Made by a program: the position numbers and the translations under genes
NCBI RefSeq assembly: GCF_004354045.1
Contig: NZ_SMRT01000012.1
Coordinates: 124,001-188,000 of the forward strand
From: Paenibacillus piri
GTDB lineage: Bacteria > Bacillota > Bacilli > Paenibacillales > NBRC-103111
Reading direction: 5' to 3'
Length of the DNA stretch: 64,000 bases
The notes under the pieces: generated by a model
Told to the model about the DNA's origin: nothing
The model's database searches: none
What the model saw: the letters and a program-made list of their open reading frames with translations, nothing else
Shown: positions 33,956-42,751 of the stretch, piece by piece
How positions within the stretch are numbered: the stretch's first letter is position 1
How the letters are laid out: every line of letters begins with the position of its first letter

Positions 33956-36900
33956 TCAGGCGCATGGAAGGTCGAAGGATACTTTCGTGCCGACGCCTTC
34001 CGTACTTTCGATTCGAAGGCTCTTCCCGTAAAGAAGCTTGATGCGCTGACTTATGTTCCACAGCCCGACGCCTTTCATCTCAACATCCGGCTTGAGCAGC
34101 TGTACCCGTTTCGCTTCGCTCATACCGCATCCGTCATCTTCTACAGCAAAGCTGATCCTGGCATCCGTATTGGCTTTTATGGATATTTTAACGGTACCCC
34201 CCTGCAGACCGGACATTACGCCGTGTCGGATCGCATTTTCGACCAATGGCTGCAGGATCAGCGGAGGAATCCGGATATCGAGATTGGCGTCTACATCATA
34301 TTCCACTCGCAGCCTGTCGCCGAAACGCGCTTTTTCGATGCTGATATACGCCTCGACCAGCTCCAATTCATGTTTAACGGTCGTCGGCGAGCCCAACTGC
34401 TTGAAATCAAAGCTACCCCTCAAATATTGCGAAAGCTGCAGCGTCAATTCCTCCGCCTGCTGCGGCTCGTCCGTACAAAGCGCAGCGATGGAGTTCAGGG
34501 CGTTGTACAAAAAATGAGGCTTGATCTGGGAACGCAAAAAAGCAATTTCCGCGTCCCGGGCGTGTTCCACGGACGCCTTCAATCGGGTCAAGCTTCGGAC
34601 CCGCGCCATCAGTTCCTCCGCCTCAAACGGTTTTCCGACAAAATCGTTGGCGCCGTTTTCGAGCGACAGCGTCATATCGTCAACCCTGTTTCCGGCGGTC
34701 AGCATCAGCACCGGAAGCTCAAAGGGAGAGAATCGCTCGCGAATCGCGTTCAGCACCTCGTAGCCGGACATGTCGGGCATCATAATGTCCAGTACAATGA
34801 GGAAAAATTCCCGGTTTTTCGACAGCTCCTCCAGCGCTATTTGCCCGCGGTTTACCGCCACGATGGAATATCCCTCCAGCTTGAGCAGATTGATCATGGA
34901 TTGGAGATTGCCGAAATCGTCGTCCACCACCAATATCGTTTCATCCTTTTCCCCATTGATGCAGATCGGATATTCCCGATGCGGATAGGAGATGCTTGTC
35001 TCCGTTTGCAGAGCGGTCACTTCATTTTCCTGTTCCTTGATAGGGTTCGAAGCCGCGTTCGATAACGGAAGCGTAAAGCTGAATATCGAGCCTTGCCCGG
35101 GGCTGGAGCTGACATCAATATGTCCGCCGTGAAGCTCCACCAGCTTCCTGGTAATACTTAATCCGAGACCTGTTCCGCCATATGACCTCGTTTCGGAAGC
35201 CTCCGCCTGCTCGAAAGCTTTAAATATGCGCTCCTGCATAGGCTCCGCTATACCGATCCCCGTATCGCTTACACGTACCTCGACCATGCCGCGAATGACC
35301 GCTGCGCTGACGCTGACGATGCCCCGGTCGGTAAATTTGATCGCATTGCCGATCAGATTGTGCAAAATTTGAATCAGCCGGTTGCCGTCCGCGTACACCG
35401 CAGGCATAGCGTCGGAAACTTCGTTGACGAGCGCCAGCCGCTTTCCGCCAAGCAAAAACGAGTGAATCCGGATGACGGAATCGACGACAGTTTTCAGCTC
35501 CATGCTTGTTTTAAACAAAGCGATATCGCCGTGTTTCATTTTGGAATAGTCGAGCAGTTCGTTGACCAGATAGGTTAATCTTTTGCCGCTTCCCATCACA
35601 ATGGCCAAATTTTGCGCCTGTTTTTCGGTAACCGGACCCTCCACCCCCTTGAGAAGCGTATCCGTAATACTGACGATGGCATTTAAAGGCGTTTTCAGCT
35701 CATGCGAAGTGTTGGAGAGGAAATCGTCCTTGATTTTGTCCAGCTGGAGCAGCTGGTTTTTCATTTCGTTGATCGTATGATAAGCTTCGAAAAAACGGAT
35801 CGTTATCAAAAAGATCATCATGATATTGAATACAACAATATACAATTGTCCGAGCCACAGCTTTTCTTTCAGCGAAAAGGCAAACAGGATCAAGTCGATG
35901 GAGTACAGATTGATGCAAAGGATCGCCATGAACAGCAAAAATGTTTTTAACCGTTCGTTTGCGGCGCTTCGGATATGGAGCATAGCCGTTCTCAAGAGCA
36001 GCCAAATAATCATCAGCTCATACAAAAACATAATAAAGGGCTGATAGGCGATATAAGAGTGAATGGGCAGGAAAATTATGAGAATGATATAGACGCCCAA
36101 TATGACAGCAACGATTCGAGTGAATTTTAATGAAATAATATTTTTCTGCAATTGATAAAAAAAGACGGCAAGCACAATAAAGCAGGCGATAGAGCAAATA
36201 TCTCTCGCTTTATACAGCAATTCGAAGGAGACGCCGGGTAAAAACAAGGAGAGCGGCCGTTCTCCCGTCAAGCCGCTGTAAAACGCATAGAGCGAGCAGA
36301 TGATCGCAAAAAAGAGCAGGGAATAATCTTTCTTGCGGTATATGGCGGCCGTCGCAAAGCAAATCATGTAAATGATCGCAAGAGTGCCGAGTATCGCTAG
36401 AGTGATAAGTTCATGCGCCATGCTTTTTTGCTGAAGCCCGATCATGGCCGCCTGCTCGCCGAAATAAATCGATACCGGAATGCCCGCGTTGACATAATCG
36501 TAATTGGCCACCTGGACGATGATTTCCAGATCGCCTTTTTCATACGGAAATAATCCGATTTGCGGAACATTCCCCGATACATAGTCCGCTGCCTCCATGG
36601 AAGGCTTTCCGTCTTCGAGCAGCTTTTGTCCATTGGCATAAACTGCGCTTGAAAAACGTACATTCGATTTTTTTAACGCAAAAATCCCGCTGACGGGCAA
36701 GTTTTTCAATATCATCCGGTAAGTGGCGGCGCCATAAGCGGGCAACGGCTGGCCGTCGATCATTTTGCCGTTCCACTGGGAGGGCACCTCCATATAATCG
36801 GTGAGAGAGGGCTTATCCGCGCCTGCCTGTCCGAAATGGCCGGGGGTTAGCAGACGGTTCCAATAAAATTCCCATTCGCCGTCCAGTTTAATTATTGTAT

Positions 36901-37051
36901 GCTGCTTATAATTCCATGCGGAGAGATCCATGACGCCGTCCCGGACGTGCAGATCATCCGCGGCATTCCCATTATCCAGGAAAATGGACAGCGGAAGTAA
37001 CGAAAAACAAACCAAGCCAATCAGACAGACGACGAACGCACTTTTGAGCAC
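33956..37051 (-). CDS. Hybrid membrane histidine kinase with two kinase modules and a receiver
   Basis: A 1031-residue protein. The order is an N-terminal helix, an outer ligand-binding 7TMR-DISM-like region (about 30-200, GEWEFYWNRLL and PSQWNG), seven helices (about 205-410), and a HisKA module with SHELKTPLNAI (phospho-histidine near 453) plus ATPase motifs (DTGIGIAEPM, GGTGLGLSI). Next come a receiver (ILVVDDDFGN near 707, VLDIMMPD) and a second LytS-like kinase part with SQIKPHFLYNALN (near 843), LQPLVENAIRHG and DDGCGM. The gene is alone; no DNA-binding output regulator is adjacent. AAGGAGCGGGTT precedes the ATG. Confidence 0.92.
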   Translation of the reverse strand: MLKSAFVVCLIGLVCFSLLPLSIFLDNGNAADDLHVRDGVMDLSAWNYKQHTIIKLDGEWEFYWNRLLTPGHFGQAGADKPSLTDYMEVPSQWNGKMIDGQPLPAYGAATYRMILKNLPVSGIFALKKSNVRFSSAVYANGQKLLEDGKPSMEAADYVSGNVPQIGLFPYEKGDLEIIVQVANYDYVNAGIPVSIYFGEQAAMIGLQQKSMAHELITLAILGTLAIIYMICFATAAIYRKKDYSLLFFAIICSLYAFYSGLTGERPLSLFLPGVSFELLYKARDICSIACFIVLAVFFYQLQKNIISLKFTRIVAVILGVYIILIIFLPIHSYIAYQPFIMFLYELMIIWLLLRTAMLHIRSAANERLKTFLLFMAILCINLYSIDLILFAFSLKEKLWLGQLYIVVFNIMMIFLITIRFFEAYHTINEMKNQLLQLDKIKDDFLSNTSHELKTPLNAIVSITDTLLKGVEGPVTEKQAQNLAIVMGSGKRLTYLVNELLDYSKMKHGDIALFKTSMELKTVVDSVIRIHSFLLGGKRLALVNEVSDAMPAVYADGNRLIQILHNLIGNAIKFTDRGIVSVSAAVIRGMVEVRVSDTGIGIAEPMQERIFKAFEQAEASETRSYGGTGLGLSITRKLVELHGGHIDVSSSPGQGSIFSFTLPLSNAASNPIKEQENEVTALQTETSISYPHREYPICINGEKDETILVVDDDFGNLQSMINLLKLEGYSIVAVNRGQIALEELSKNREFFLIVLDIMMPDMSGYEVLNAIRERFSPFELPVLMLTAGNRVDDMTLSLENGANDFVGKPFEAEELMARVRSLTRLKASVEHARDAEIAFLRSQIKPHFLYNALNSIAALCTDEPQQAEELTLQLSQYLRGSFDFKQLGSPTTVKHELELVEAYISIEKARFGDRLRVEYDVDANLDIRIPPLILQPLVENAIRHGVMSGLQGGTVKISIKANTDARISFAVEDDGCGMSEAKRVQLLKPDVEMKGVGLWNISQRIKLLYGKSLRIESTEGVGTKVSFDLPCA

Positions 37052-37188
37052 ATAACCCGCTCCTTTTGCAAATGATGAATAGTATTCGACAAAATCATCT
37101 CATTTCCTTTCCAAAATCTGCGCTTGCCTTACTGCCGGGATGAGGAGACGGAGGGGAACGAGGGGGTGAAAATATTTGCACCGGTTTA

Positions 37189-37217
37189 TTTACAAACCGA
37201 TGGTCTGTATGTATAAT
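37189..37217 (+). promoter_or_regulatory. TetR-type promoter with operator in the spacer
   Basis: TTTACA (37189-37194) and TATAAT (37212-37217) are 17 bases apart. The dyad ACAAACCGATGGTCTGT (37192-37208) fills the spacer. This is the typical site for an autoregulated TetR repressor. Confidence 0.75.
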
Positions 37218-37280
37218 ATGAAATATAAACGAACAGATTCGATACTCGCATCGATAAGAGATGAATATGGAGGAGTAACA

Positions 37281-37874
37281 TTGAAGCAGGAGGAACGCAG
37301 ACAGCAAACGATCCGTCAGCTGCTTGACGCTACCGGAGAATTGATTCGGCAGCAGGGCTGCCATTCCGTCACCATGAAGCAGATCATGGAGCGGTCGTCA
37401 TTGTCCAAGGGAGCCATTTTCCATTATGTGAAAAGCAAGGACGAAATATTTGTATGGGTGCTTCAGGACCGGCTCGACCAATTGAACCGGCGGTTTATGA
37501 ACGAGGTAGAGCCGGACCATCCGACGTTCGGCGGGCCGATGCAGCAGATCAGCCAAAGTCTGCCGGCACTTGAAGATGCCCAGGATATCACGAATAAAAT
37601 TTTGATGTACTTGCTCGGCAAAGAAGACGAGCCCGCTGTTGCGGAGGCGCTCAAGCAGTTTTACGAGCGGTCTGTCCATTTATCCAGGCAATGGATCGTC
37701 ACGGGACAAAAGCACGGGGTCATTCCGCAAACGGTCGATGCGGACAAAGCCGCAGAAATGTTCGTGCTGCTTTCGTTCGGACTGCGCGTTCGCTCCTCGA
37801 TGCCGATTGCTTCGTTCTTGTTTACTGCGGATGATTTTTCAACATTTATCATTGACTTGCTTCAACTCAAATAA
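37281..37874 (+). CDS. TetR-family transcriptional regulator
   Basis: A 197-residue TetR protein with a helix-turn-helix near residues 10-50 (QTIRQLLDATGELIRQQG, MKQIMERSSLSKGAIFHYVK). TTG 37281 is chosen because GGAGGAG precedes it; the longer frame from 37176 would include the promoter and operator. It likely controls itself and the two membrane-protein genes that follow within 25 bases of each other. Confidence 0.88.
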   Translation: MKQEERRQQTIRQLLDATGELIRQQGCHSVTMKQIMERSSLSKGAIFHYVKSKDEIFVWVLQDRLDQLNRRFMNEVEPDHPTFGGPMQQISQSLPALEDAQDITNKILMYLLGKEDEPAVAEALKQFYERSVHLSRQWIVTGQKHGVIPQTVDADKAAEMFVLLSFGLRVRSSMPIASFLFTADDFSTFIIDLLQLK

Positions 37875-37899
37875 ACGGAATTGAACAGGAGGGCACAGG

Positions 37900-38361
37900 A
37901 TGAGCTTGTGGCTGACCTTGCATGTGCTTGGAGTTGTTTTATTTTTGGGAAATATTATAACGGCTGCGTTTTGGAAAGTTCGTGCCGATGTGCAGAACGA
38001 CCCGGCCGTTATCCACAGCACGGTCAAAAATGTGATGCTGGCCGATTATGTGTTTACGATTCCGGGACTCGCACTGATCATCGTTTCCGGAATTGCCATG
38101 GCGATTCGCGCCGGAATACCGCTTTCGGGAATGAACTGGCTGCTGCTGTCGCTTATTTTATTCGCCGTCACCGGCATCGTCTGGCTGGCTGTTCTGATTC
38201 CACTGCAAAAGAGCATGATTCGCTACAGCGCCGATTGGATGAGGAGCGGTGTGATGCCTAGGGCATACCGGCAAGCGTCCTTCTATTGGGCCGTATTCGG
38301 CATTGCCGCGTCGCTGCTTCCGGTCCTGATTCTGATTTTAATGATCACGAAAAGCTTCTGA
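37900..38361 (+). CDS. DUF2269-like membrane protein
   Basis: A 153-residue membrane protein with four predicted helices, opening with LWLTLHVLGVVLFLGNIITA and including the GLALIIVSGIAMAI helix. This matches the DUF2269 family, whose function is unknown. ACAGGAGGGCACAGG precedes the ATG. It is in an operon with the TetR and DoxX genes. Confidence 0.83.
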   Translation: MSLWLTLHVLGVVLFLGNIITAAFWKVRADVQNDPAVIHSTVKNVMLADYVFTIPGLALIIVSGIAMAIRAGIPLSGMNWLLLSLILFAVTGIVWLAVLIPLQKSMIRYSADWMRSGVMPRAYRQASFYWAVFGIAASLLPVLILILMITKSF

Positions 38362-38386
38362 TACGTTCACTGGGAGGAATTGCCGC

Positions 38387-38839
38387 ATGGAACCTTTTAT
38401 CGCGCTCATCGCATCGTTTGTTCTGTTTCGTGCCGCCGGCTTGGCGGGCTTGTCTTATTTCGACGGCTGGCAGCCTTCACTGCAAGCAGCTGCCGCCGTC
38501 ATGATACTGCTCGCCGCTTCCGGCCACTGGGGGAAAAGACGGCCCGATCTGATCCGGATGGTCCCGCGTGTCTTTCCGAGGCCGGGCTTGATCGTAACGG
38601 TCACCGGATGGCTGGAAATTGCCGGAGCCGTCGGCATATTAATCCCTGTGGTGTCCGGCGCGGCTTCGGTCTGCCTGGCCGTTCTGCTTGTGGCCATGTT
38701 TCCGGCGAATGTGCGGGCGGCCCGGGAAAAATTAACGATCGGCGGCAAGCCGGTGCCCGATTTGCCGGTTCGAACGCTGCTGCAGCTTGTATTTCTCGCG
38801 GCGGTTCTGCTGCCTGCGCTATTTCCGCAAGCTTTATAA
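38387..38839 (+). CDS. DoxX-family membrane protein
   Basis: A 150-residue membrane protein with four predicted helices, ASGHWGKRRPDLIRMVP and GWLEIAGAVGILIP as family markers. DoxX proteins are thought to take part in quinone- or thiol-linked redox stress responses at the membrane. GGGAGGAATTGCCGC precedes the ATG. It is the last gene of the TetR operon. Confidence 0.83.
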   Translation: MEPFIALIASFVLFRAAGLAGLSYFDGWQPSLQAAAAVMILLAASGHWGKRRPDLIRMVPRVFPRPGLIVTVTGWLEIAGAVGILIPVVSGAASVCLAVLLVAMFPANVRAAREKLTIGGKPVPDLPVRTLLQLVFLAAVLLPALFPQAL

Positions 38840-38927
38840 CGGGGGGCTGGCGTCACTGCAATTGCAGTGGCGTTTTCGCATGACTTGGAGCCGAACCCCT
38901 GGTTTGTATTTTATTGTAACTCGGGCC

Positions 38928-38958
38928 TTGACTCTCCCCTTGGGGAAGACTTTAGACT
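38928..38958 (+). promoter_or_regulatory. MerR-type promoter with a 19-base spacer
   Basis: TTGACT (38928-38933) and TAGACT (38953-38958) are 19 bases apart. The spacer contains the dyad CTCTCCCC-TT-GGGGAAGAC. An over-long spacer with a central dyad is the hallmark of MerR-activated promoters. It lies in front of the MerR gene itself, so the protein should activate its own expression. Confidence 0.85.
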
Positions 38959-38981
38959 AGTTCGGGAAGGGAGTGATCCAC

Positions 38982-39743
38982 ATGCTGTACACGGTCAAGG
39001 AGGTAGCCTCGTTATCCAACGTCACGATCAAGGCGCTGCATCATTACCACCGCATCGGTCTGCTGCTGCCGTGCGAGATCAGCGAAGCGGGGTACCGGAT
39101 GTACGGAACGAAGGAGCTGGAGCGGCTGCAGCAAATTTTGTTCTACAGGGAATTGGATTTTCCGCTGGAGCAAATTAAAGAGCTGCTGGCGGGAGAGCCG
39201 GAACGGCTGCCGCTGCTGGCCGAACAGGAACGGCTTCTCCTTGCCCGCAAGCAAAGGCTGGAAACGATCCTTCGTACGTTACGGAAATCTGTCGAAAGCA
39301 TGATGAAAGGAGAGCCTATGAACAACCAGGACATGTTTAAAGGGTTTGAGAACGAGGAAGCGTGGAGAAAAGCGATGAGCGGGCAAAATCAATACTTGAA
39401 GGAGACGTACGGGGTTGACGCATTGGAAACGGCTCGGATCGATGTTCAAAAAATGAATGAACAGGCAGCGGAAGCGACTGCTTTTATGTCGGGAATAGCC
39501 GATGCGCTGAGAGCGGGGATCAAGCATAGCGACGAGCAAATCAGGCAGTCCATTCGCATGCATCTTGAATTTTTAAATGAGCACGGGCATCGCTTAACCG
39601 CGGGCGATTTTGCCTCGCAGACCCGTTTTTTTATGAACGATGACTTTCATCTGAGCATGCTCGAGGCGCAGCAAACAGGGTTGGCTTATTATTTGTCCGC
39701 CGCCGCGGAAGCTTTTGCAGCAGATCGTTCCTCAAATGAATAA
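38982..39743 (+). CDS. MerR-family activator with TipAS antibiotic-recognition domain
   Basis: A 253-residue protein. The MerR winged helix (LYTVKEVASLSNVTIKALHH.., residues 1-70) is followed by the coiled coil and the TipAS domain (about 115-250, with FENEEAWRKAM and HIDE-like IKHSDEQIRQSIRMHLEF). TipA/Mta-type proteins bind thiopeptides or other drugs and activate their own and efflux genes. ATG 38982 is preferred to GTG 38973 because GGGAAGGGAG sits before it. A MerR-type promoter lies directly upstream. Confidence 0.92.
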   Translation: MLYTVKEVASLSNVTIKALHHYHRIGLLLPCEISEAGYRMYGTKELERLQQILFYRELDFPLEQIKELLAGEPERLPLLAEQERLLLARKQRLETILRTLRKSVESMMKGEPMNNQDMFKGFENEEAWRKAMSGQNQYLKETYGVDALETARIDVQKMNEQAAEATAFMSGIADALRAGIKHSDEQIRQSIRMHLEFLNEHGHRLTAGDFASQTRFFMNDDFHLSMLEAQQTGLAYYLSAAAEAFAADRSSNE

Positions 39744-39769
39744 CGTCGGGTGCCTCGATCGATCCGATT

Positions 39770-39808
39770 AAATCCATGGAATCCGCGGAACGACCGTGGA
39801 TTTTTTTT
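39770..39808 (+). terminator. Terminator after the MerR gene
   Basis: AAATCCATGG pairs with CCGTGGATTT around 14 bases, then eight T bases follow. The stretch to 39933 holds no gene. Confidence 0.9.
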
Positions 39809-39933
39809 CTTATCTGATTTTTATCGTCCTACAGCTTTCGGTGCATTTCAAATGGCATAGAAAATCGATTTCTTTATTTACGATAAGCCTATTTTCTAAA
39901 TCAAAAGGAGTAATGATAAAATTCGAGTCAATC

Positions 39934-40401
39934 TCAACTTTCTGTAATCCGTAACTTGCTCACAACGCTGTCAGATCCCACAAAAATGGAACCGCCTCTT
40001 TTCACCGTCTCTCGCACAAGATCGATTACCTTCTCTTTATCTGCTTGGATCACATCGAACCAGCTCTGCGGGGCCTCTGTCTTCTCGTCGTGGGTAAACC
40101 CCCAGATGGCCAGTTCCAATAGGATGGGAATCAAGTTCAATCCTTTCTCCGTTAGACAATACACCTCTTTTCGCTTGTCAGTAGGATGAGGCATTTTGCT
40201 AAGAACATTCTTTTGCTCTAAATGGATGAGACGAGCAGTGAGGATGTTTGTTGAGATCCCTTCTTCAGAATGTAAAAATTCGTTAAATGTTTTTTTGCCA
40301 AAATAGACGATGTCGCGAACAATCAGCATAGACCAATTGTCGCCAATCGTTTCAAGAGAAAAATTAATCGGACAACGAGACTTATTATCTGAACGTTTCA
40401 T
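39934..40401 (-). CDS. HxlR-family transcriptional regulator
   Basis: A 155-residue HxlR winged-helix regulator: CPINFSLETIGDNWSMLIVR opening, ILTARLIHLEQKNVLSKM recognition region and KEVYCLTEKGLNLIPIL wing. It has a cysteine near residue 10, the redox-sensing position known in some HxlR proteins such as HypR. It is divergent from a VOC gene and an MFS exporter gene and likely controls them through the repeats in the gap. Confidence 0.9.
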   Translation of the reverse strand: MKRSDNKSRCPINFSLETIGDNWSMLIVRDIVYFGKKTFNEFLHSEEGISTNILTARLIHLEQKNVLSKMPHPTDKRKEVYCLTEKGLNLIPILLELAIWGFTHDEKTEAPQSWFDVIQADKEKVIDLVRETVKRGGSIFVGSDSVVSKLRITES

Positions 40402-40417
40402 ACTGCAATATTAACAC

Positions 40418-40458
40418 ACTTGCATGATAAAAGTAAATTCAACTTGCATTATGAGAGT
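40418..40458. promoter_or_regulatory. HxlR operator candidate: two direct repeats
   Basis: ACTTGCATGATAAAAGT (40418-40434) and ACTTGCATTATGAGAGT (40442-40458) are 14 of 17 bases identical and 24 bases apart in register. They lie in the divergent promoter region. Confidence 0.7.
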
Positions 40459-40576
40459 TATTAGGCTATAGTTCATGTGTAGTTCTTTTTTGTGTCCAAT
40501 TATGGAGGTGAATTTGTTGATTCGGAATGGACATGGATAAGACTACGCCATTTATTAAACGATGAGGAGAATGAAC

Positions 40577-40960
40577 ATGCTAAAAAAAGCCTGGATTGAT
40601 CTGCCTGCGAAGGATCCCGAAAAATCCGTACAATTTTTTAAGCAATTGGGATTTTCGGAAGAACCACAGTACGGGACATGCGTCTCCGTAGGCGAACTGT
40701 TCGTGATGTTGTCCGTTGACTCGGAATTTCGGCAAAACGCCATGAATGACGTTGCAGATCCGAAACAAGGCACCGAGGTGATGATTACCGTTGAAGTGGC
40801 GAGTAAGGATGAAGTGGATGACTTGGTAATAAAAGCGGGACAAGCAGGCGGAGCCATCTACAGAGAGCCCCAGCACCTTCAAGGAAGCATGTACTGGGCT
40901 TGCTTCACGGATTTGGACGGTCATCGCTGGAACGTGTTATATCTGGGAGGATACGAGTGA
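40577..40960 (+). CDS. VOC-family (glyoxalase-like) protein
   Basis: A 127-residue VOC protein. It begins KAWIDLPAKDPEKSVQFF and ends CFTDLDGHRWNVLYLGG, where H is a probable metal ligand. Start ATG 40577 follows GAGGAGA; an ATG at 40562 overlaps that site. It could be a drug-binding or detoxifying protein, in line with the MFS exporter that follows. Confidence 0.87.
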   Translation: MLKKAWIDLPAKDPEKSVQFFKQLGFSEEPQYGTCVSVGELFVMLSVDSEFRQNAMNDVADPKQGTEVMITVEVASKDEVDDLVIKAGQAGGAIYREPQHLQGSMYWACFTDLDGHRWNVLYLGGYE

Positions 40961-41000
40961 TCACAAGTCTGAAATGGACGATTAAAGAAGGTGATTGCTG

Positions 41001-42452
41001 ATGACAGGGAAAACAGTAGACCTAATCGAACCGTCCGATTTCCGGATATCGAAAATATTGGCGCCTTTAATCGCCATTATCGTGGGCAGTTTTTTGGTCA
41101 TTCTCGATACGACGGTTATGAACGTCGTTTTACCAACGCTGGTGAAAGACTTTAAGGTAGGCTTGTCAGCCTTGGAGTGGACGGTGACAGGGTATATGTT
41201 GGCAACCGCTGCCGTCATTCCGATGGCTGGATGGTTGTCGGACCGATATGGCGCTAAGCATATTTTTTTAACTTCCATCTTTATGTTCACGTTAGGCTCG
41301 GCTCTTTGCTCGACGTCGAATCAGGTGGAATGGCTTATCGCATTTCGGGTGATCCAGGGGCTCGGGGGCGGTTTTGTGATTCCGGTAGGACTTGCCTACG
41401 TGTTCAAACTGAGTCCCCCAGAAAAGGTCGGCATGGCGATGGGGCTGTTCGGTGTGCCTATTTTATTGGCTCCTGCGATTGGACCGGTCATATCCGGATG
41501 GCTTGCTGAATTTCATTCGTGGCGCTGGATATTCCTGATTAATATTCCGGTGGGTTTATTTAGCATCCTATACGGCATGAGGAGCTTGCCAAGGATCGAC
41601 AAAAAGCCTGTTTCCGCTCTCGATCTGCCTGGACTATTATTAGGTCCACTTGCCTTTGTCGCCTTGATGTACGGGGTAAATGAAGGCGTAAGGAGTTGGA
41701 CATCCGCAACCACGATCACGAGCCTTGTTCTGGGTGTAGTCCTGCTTCTGGCGTTCATTCTTGTGGAACTCCGCTCGGCACAGCCGCTTCTTGAACTTCG
41801 CGTGTTTCAATCTTTCAACTTTTCGTTGGCGATGATCGTTCAGTGGATTGTAACATTCACGATTTTCGGAGCACTGTTCCTAGTGCCACAATTTTTACAG
41901 CAAGCGGGCGGATTCGGCGCATTCGACACCGGGTTAACGTTGCTGCCGCAACCGATCGCAGCGGCACTCACAATGCCGCTTGGGGGGTACTTGTTTGACC
42001 GAATCGGGGTTCGCTGGCTCATTGTGATTGGCCTTGGTCTTTTGATAGCCGCACTGTGGCAATTCACATACATGGATCAGTTGACCTCATATCAATCATT
42101 GGTGCTACCGCTCGCAATGGCTGGTTGTGGAATGGGATTGATGATGATGCCGCTTGATACACATATTCTAAATCAAGCGCCGCGGGAGTTAGTCAGCCGG
42201 GTCACCTCATTAGCCGGAGCTACTCAGCAACTGGTCTGTTCACTAACAGTAGCGACGCTTGTAACCGTTTACTCAACGCGCTTGACCCGGCTAATGGCAG
42301 AGGCAACGGCATCATCCAGCAATCAAGAGGTTTTTGCATCACAAGCATTCGGTTTTACCTTTGGCATCATGGTTATAGTCGGCTTGTGCGGGATAGTTTT
42401 AGGACTATTCCTTCGGAAAGGTAGGAAAACCGCAAATTTGCCGGTTTTCTAG
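41001..42452 (+). CDS. MFS transporter of the DHA2 (EmrB/QacA) family
   Basis: A 483-residue exporter with fourteen predicted helices. The DHA2 markers are LDTTVMNVVLPTL in helix 1, WLSDRYGAKHIFL after helix 2 and the motif C region GPVISGWL in helix 5. It uses the proton gradient to expel drugs. ATG 41001 follows AAGAAGGTG. The HxlR gene, the VOC gene and this one form an inducible resistance-like set. Confidence 0.92.
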   Translation: MTGKTVDLIEPSDFRISKILAPLIAIIVGSFLVILDTTVMNVVLPTLVKDFKVGLSALEWTVTGYMLATAAVIPMAGWLSDRYGAKHIFLTSIFMFTLGSALCSTSNQVEWLIAFRVIQGLGGGFVIPVGLAYVFKLSPPEKVGMAMGLFGVPILLAPAIGPVISGWLAEFHSWRWIFLINIPVGLFSILYGMRSLPRIDKKPVSALDLPGLLLGPLAFVALMYGVNEGVRSWTSATTITSLVLGVVLLLAFILVELRSAQPLLELRVFQSFNFSLAMIVQWIVTFTIFGALFLVPQFLQQAGGFGAFDTGLTLLPQPIAAALTMPLGGYLFDRIGVRWLIVIGLGLLIAALWQFTYMDQLTSYQSLVLPLAMAGCGMGLMMMPLDTHILNQAPRELVSRVTSLAGATQQLVCSLTVATLVTVYSTRLTRLMAEATASSSNQEVFASQAFGFTFGIMVIVGLCGIVLGLFLRKGRKTANLPVF

Positions 42453-42608
42453 CAGTCCCGCCAGACTGAATGACAACGTTTGTACATTTCTCATCTCCAG
42501 TTCACGACACAACAAGTAAGCGGCAGTCTAGGACTTTGATATGAACGAAACCTGTCAAGCGCCTCTGTTGCTGCAGCTCCAACGGGAGACACTAGCTATT
42601 GCTTAATG

Positions 42609-42640
42609 CCTGCCAGGTTTTGTTTGGCAGGTTTTGTTTT
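42609..42640 (+). terminator. Terminator after the DHA2 exporter
   Basis: CCTGCCA pairs with TGGCAGG and TTTTGTTTT follows. It lies about 155 bases after the stop; the space between holds no gene. Confidence 0.8.
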
Positions 42641-42669
42641 ATTCGATCAGGCCGGTCGTGTAGATGGCA

Positions 42670-42719
42670 TTGACTTCCGCTTGGCGATGCTCTACAATAA
42701 TGTAAATGAATCGTTCATT
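42670..42719 (+). promoter_or_regulatory. Promoter and TetR-type operator of the SDR gene
   Basis: TTGACT (42670-42675), 17 bases and TACAAT (42693-42698) make a promoter. AATGAA-TCG-TTCATT (42705-42719) is a perfect dyad just after it. The TetR encoded behind the SDR is the likely ligand of this site. Confidence 0.75.
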
Positions 42720-42751
42720 CATTTCAAAACGACAAGGAGGATTTGTCGCCA

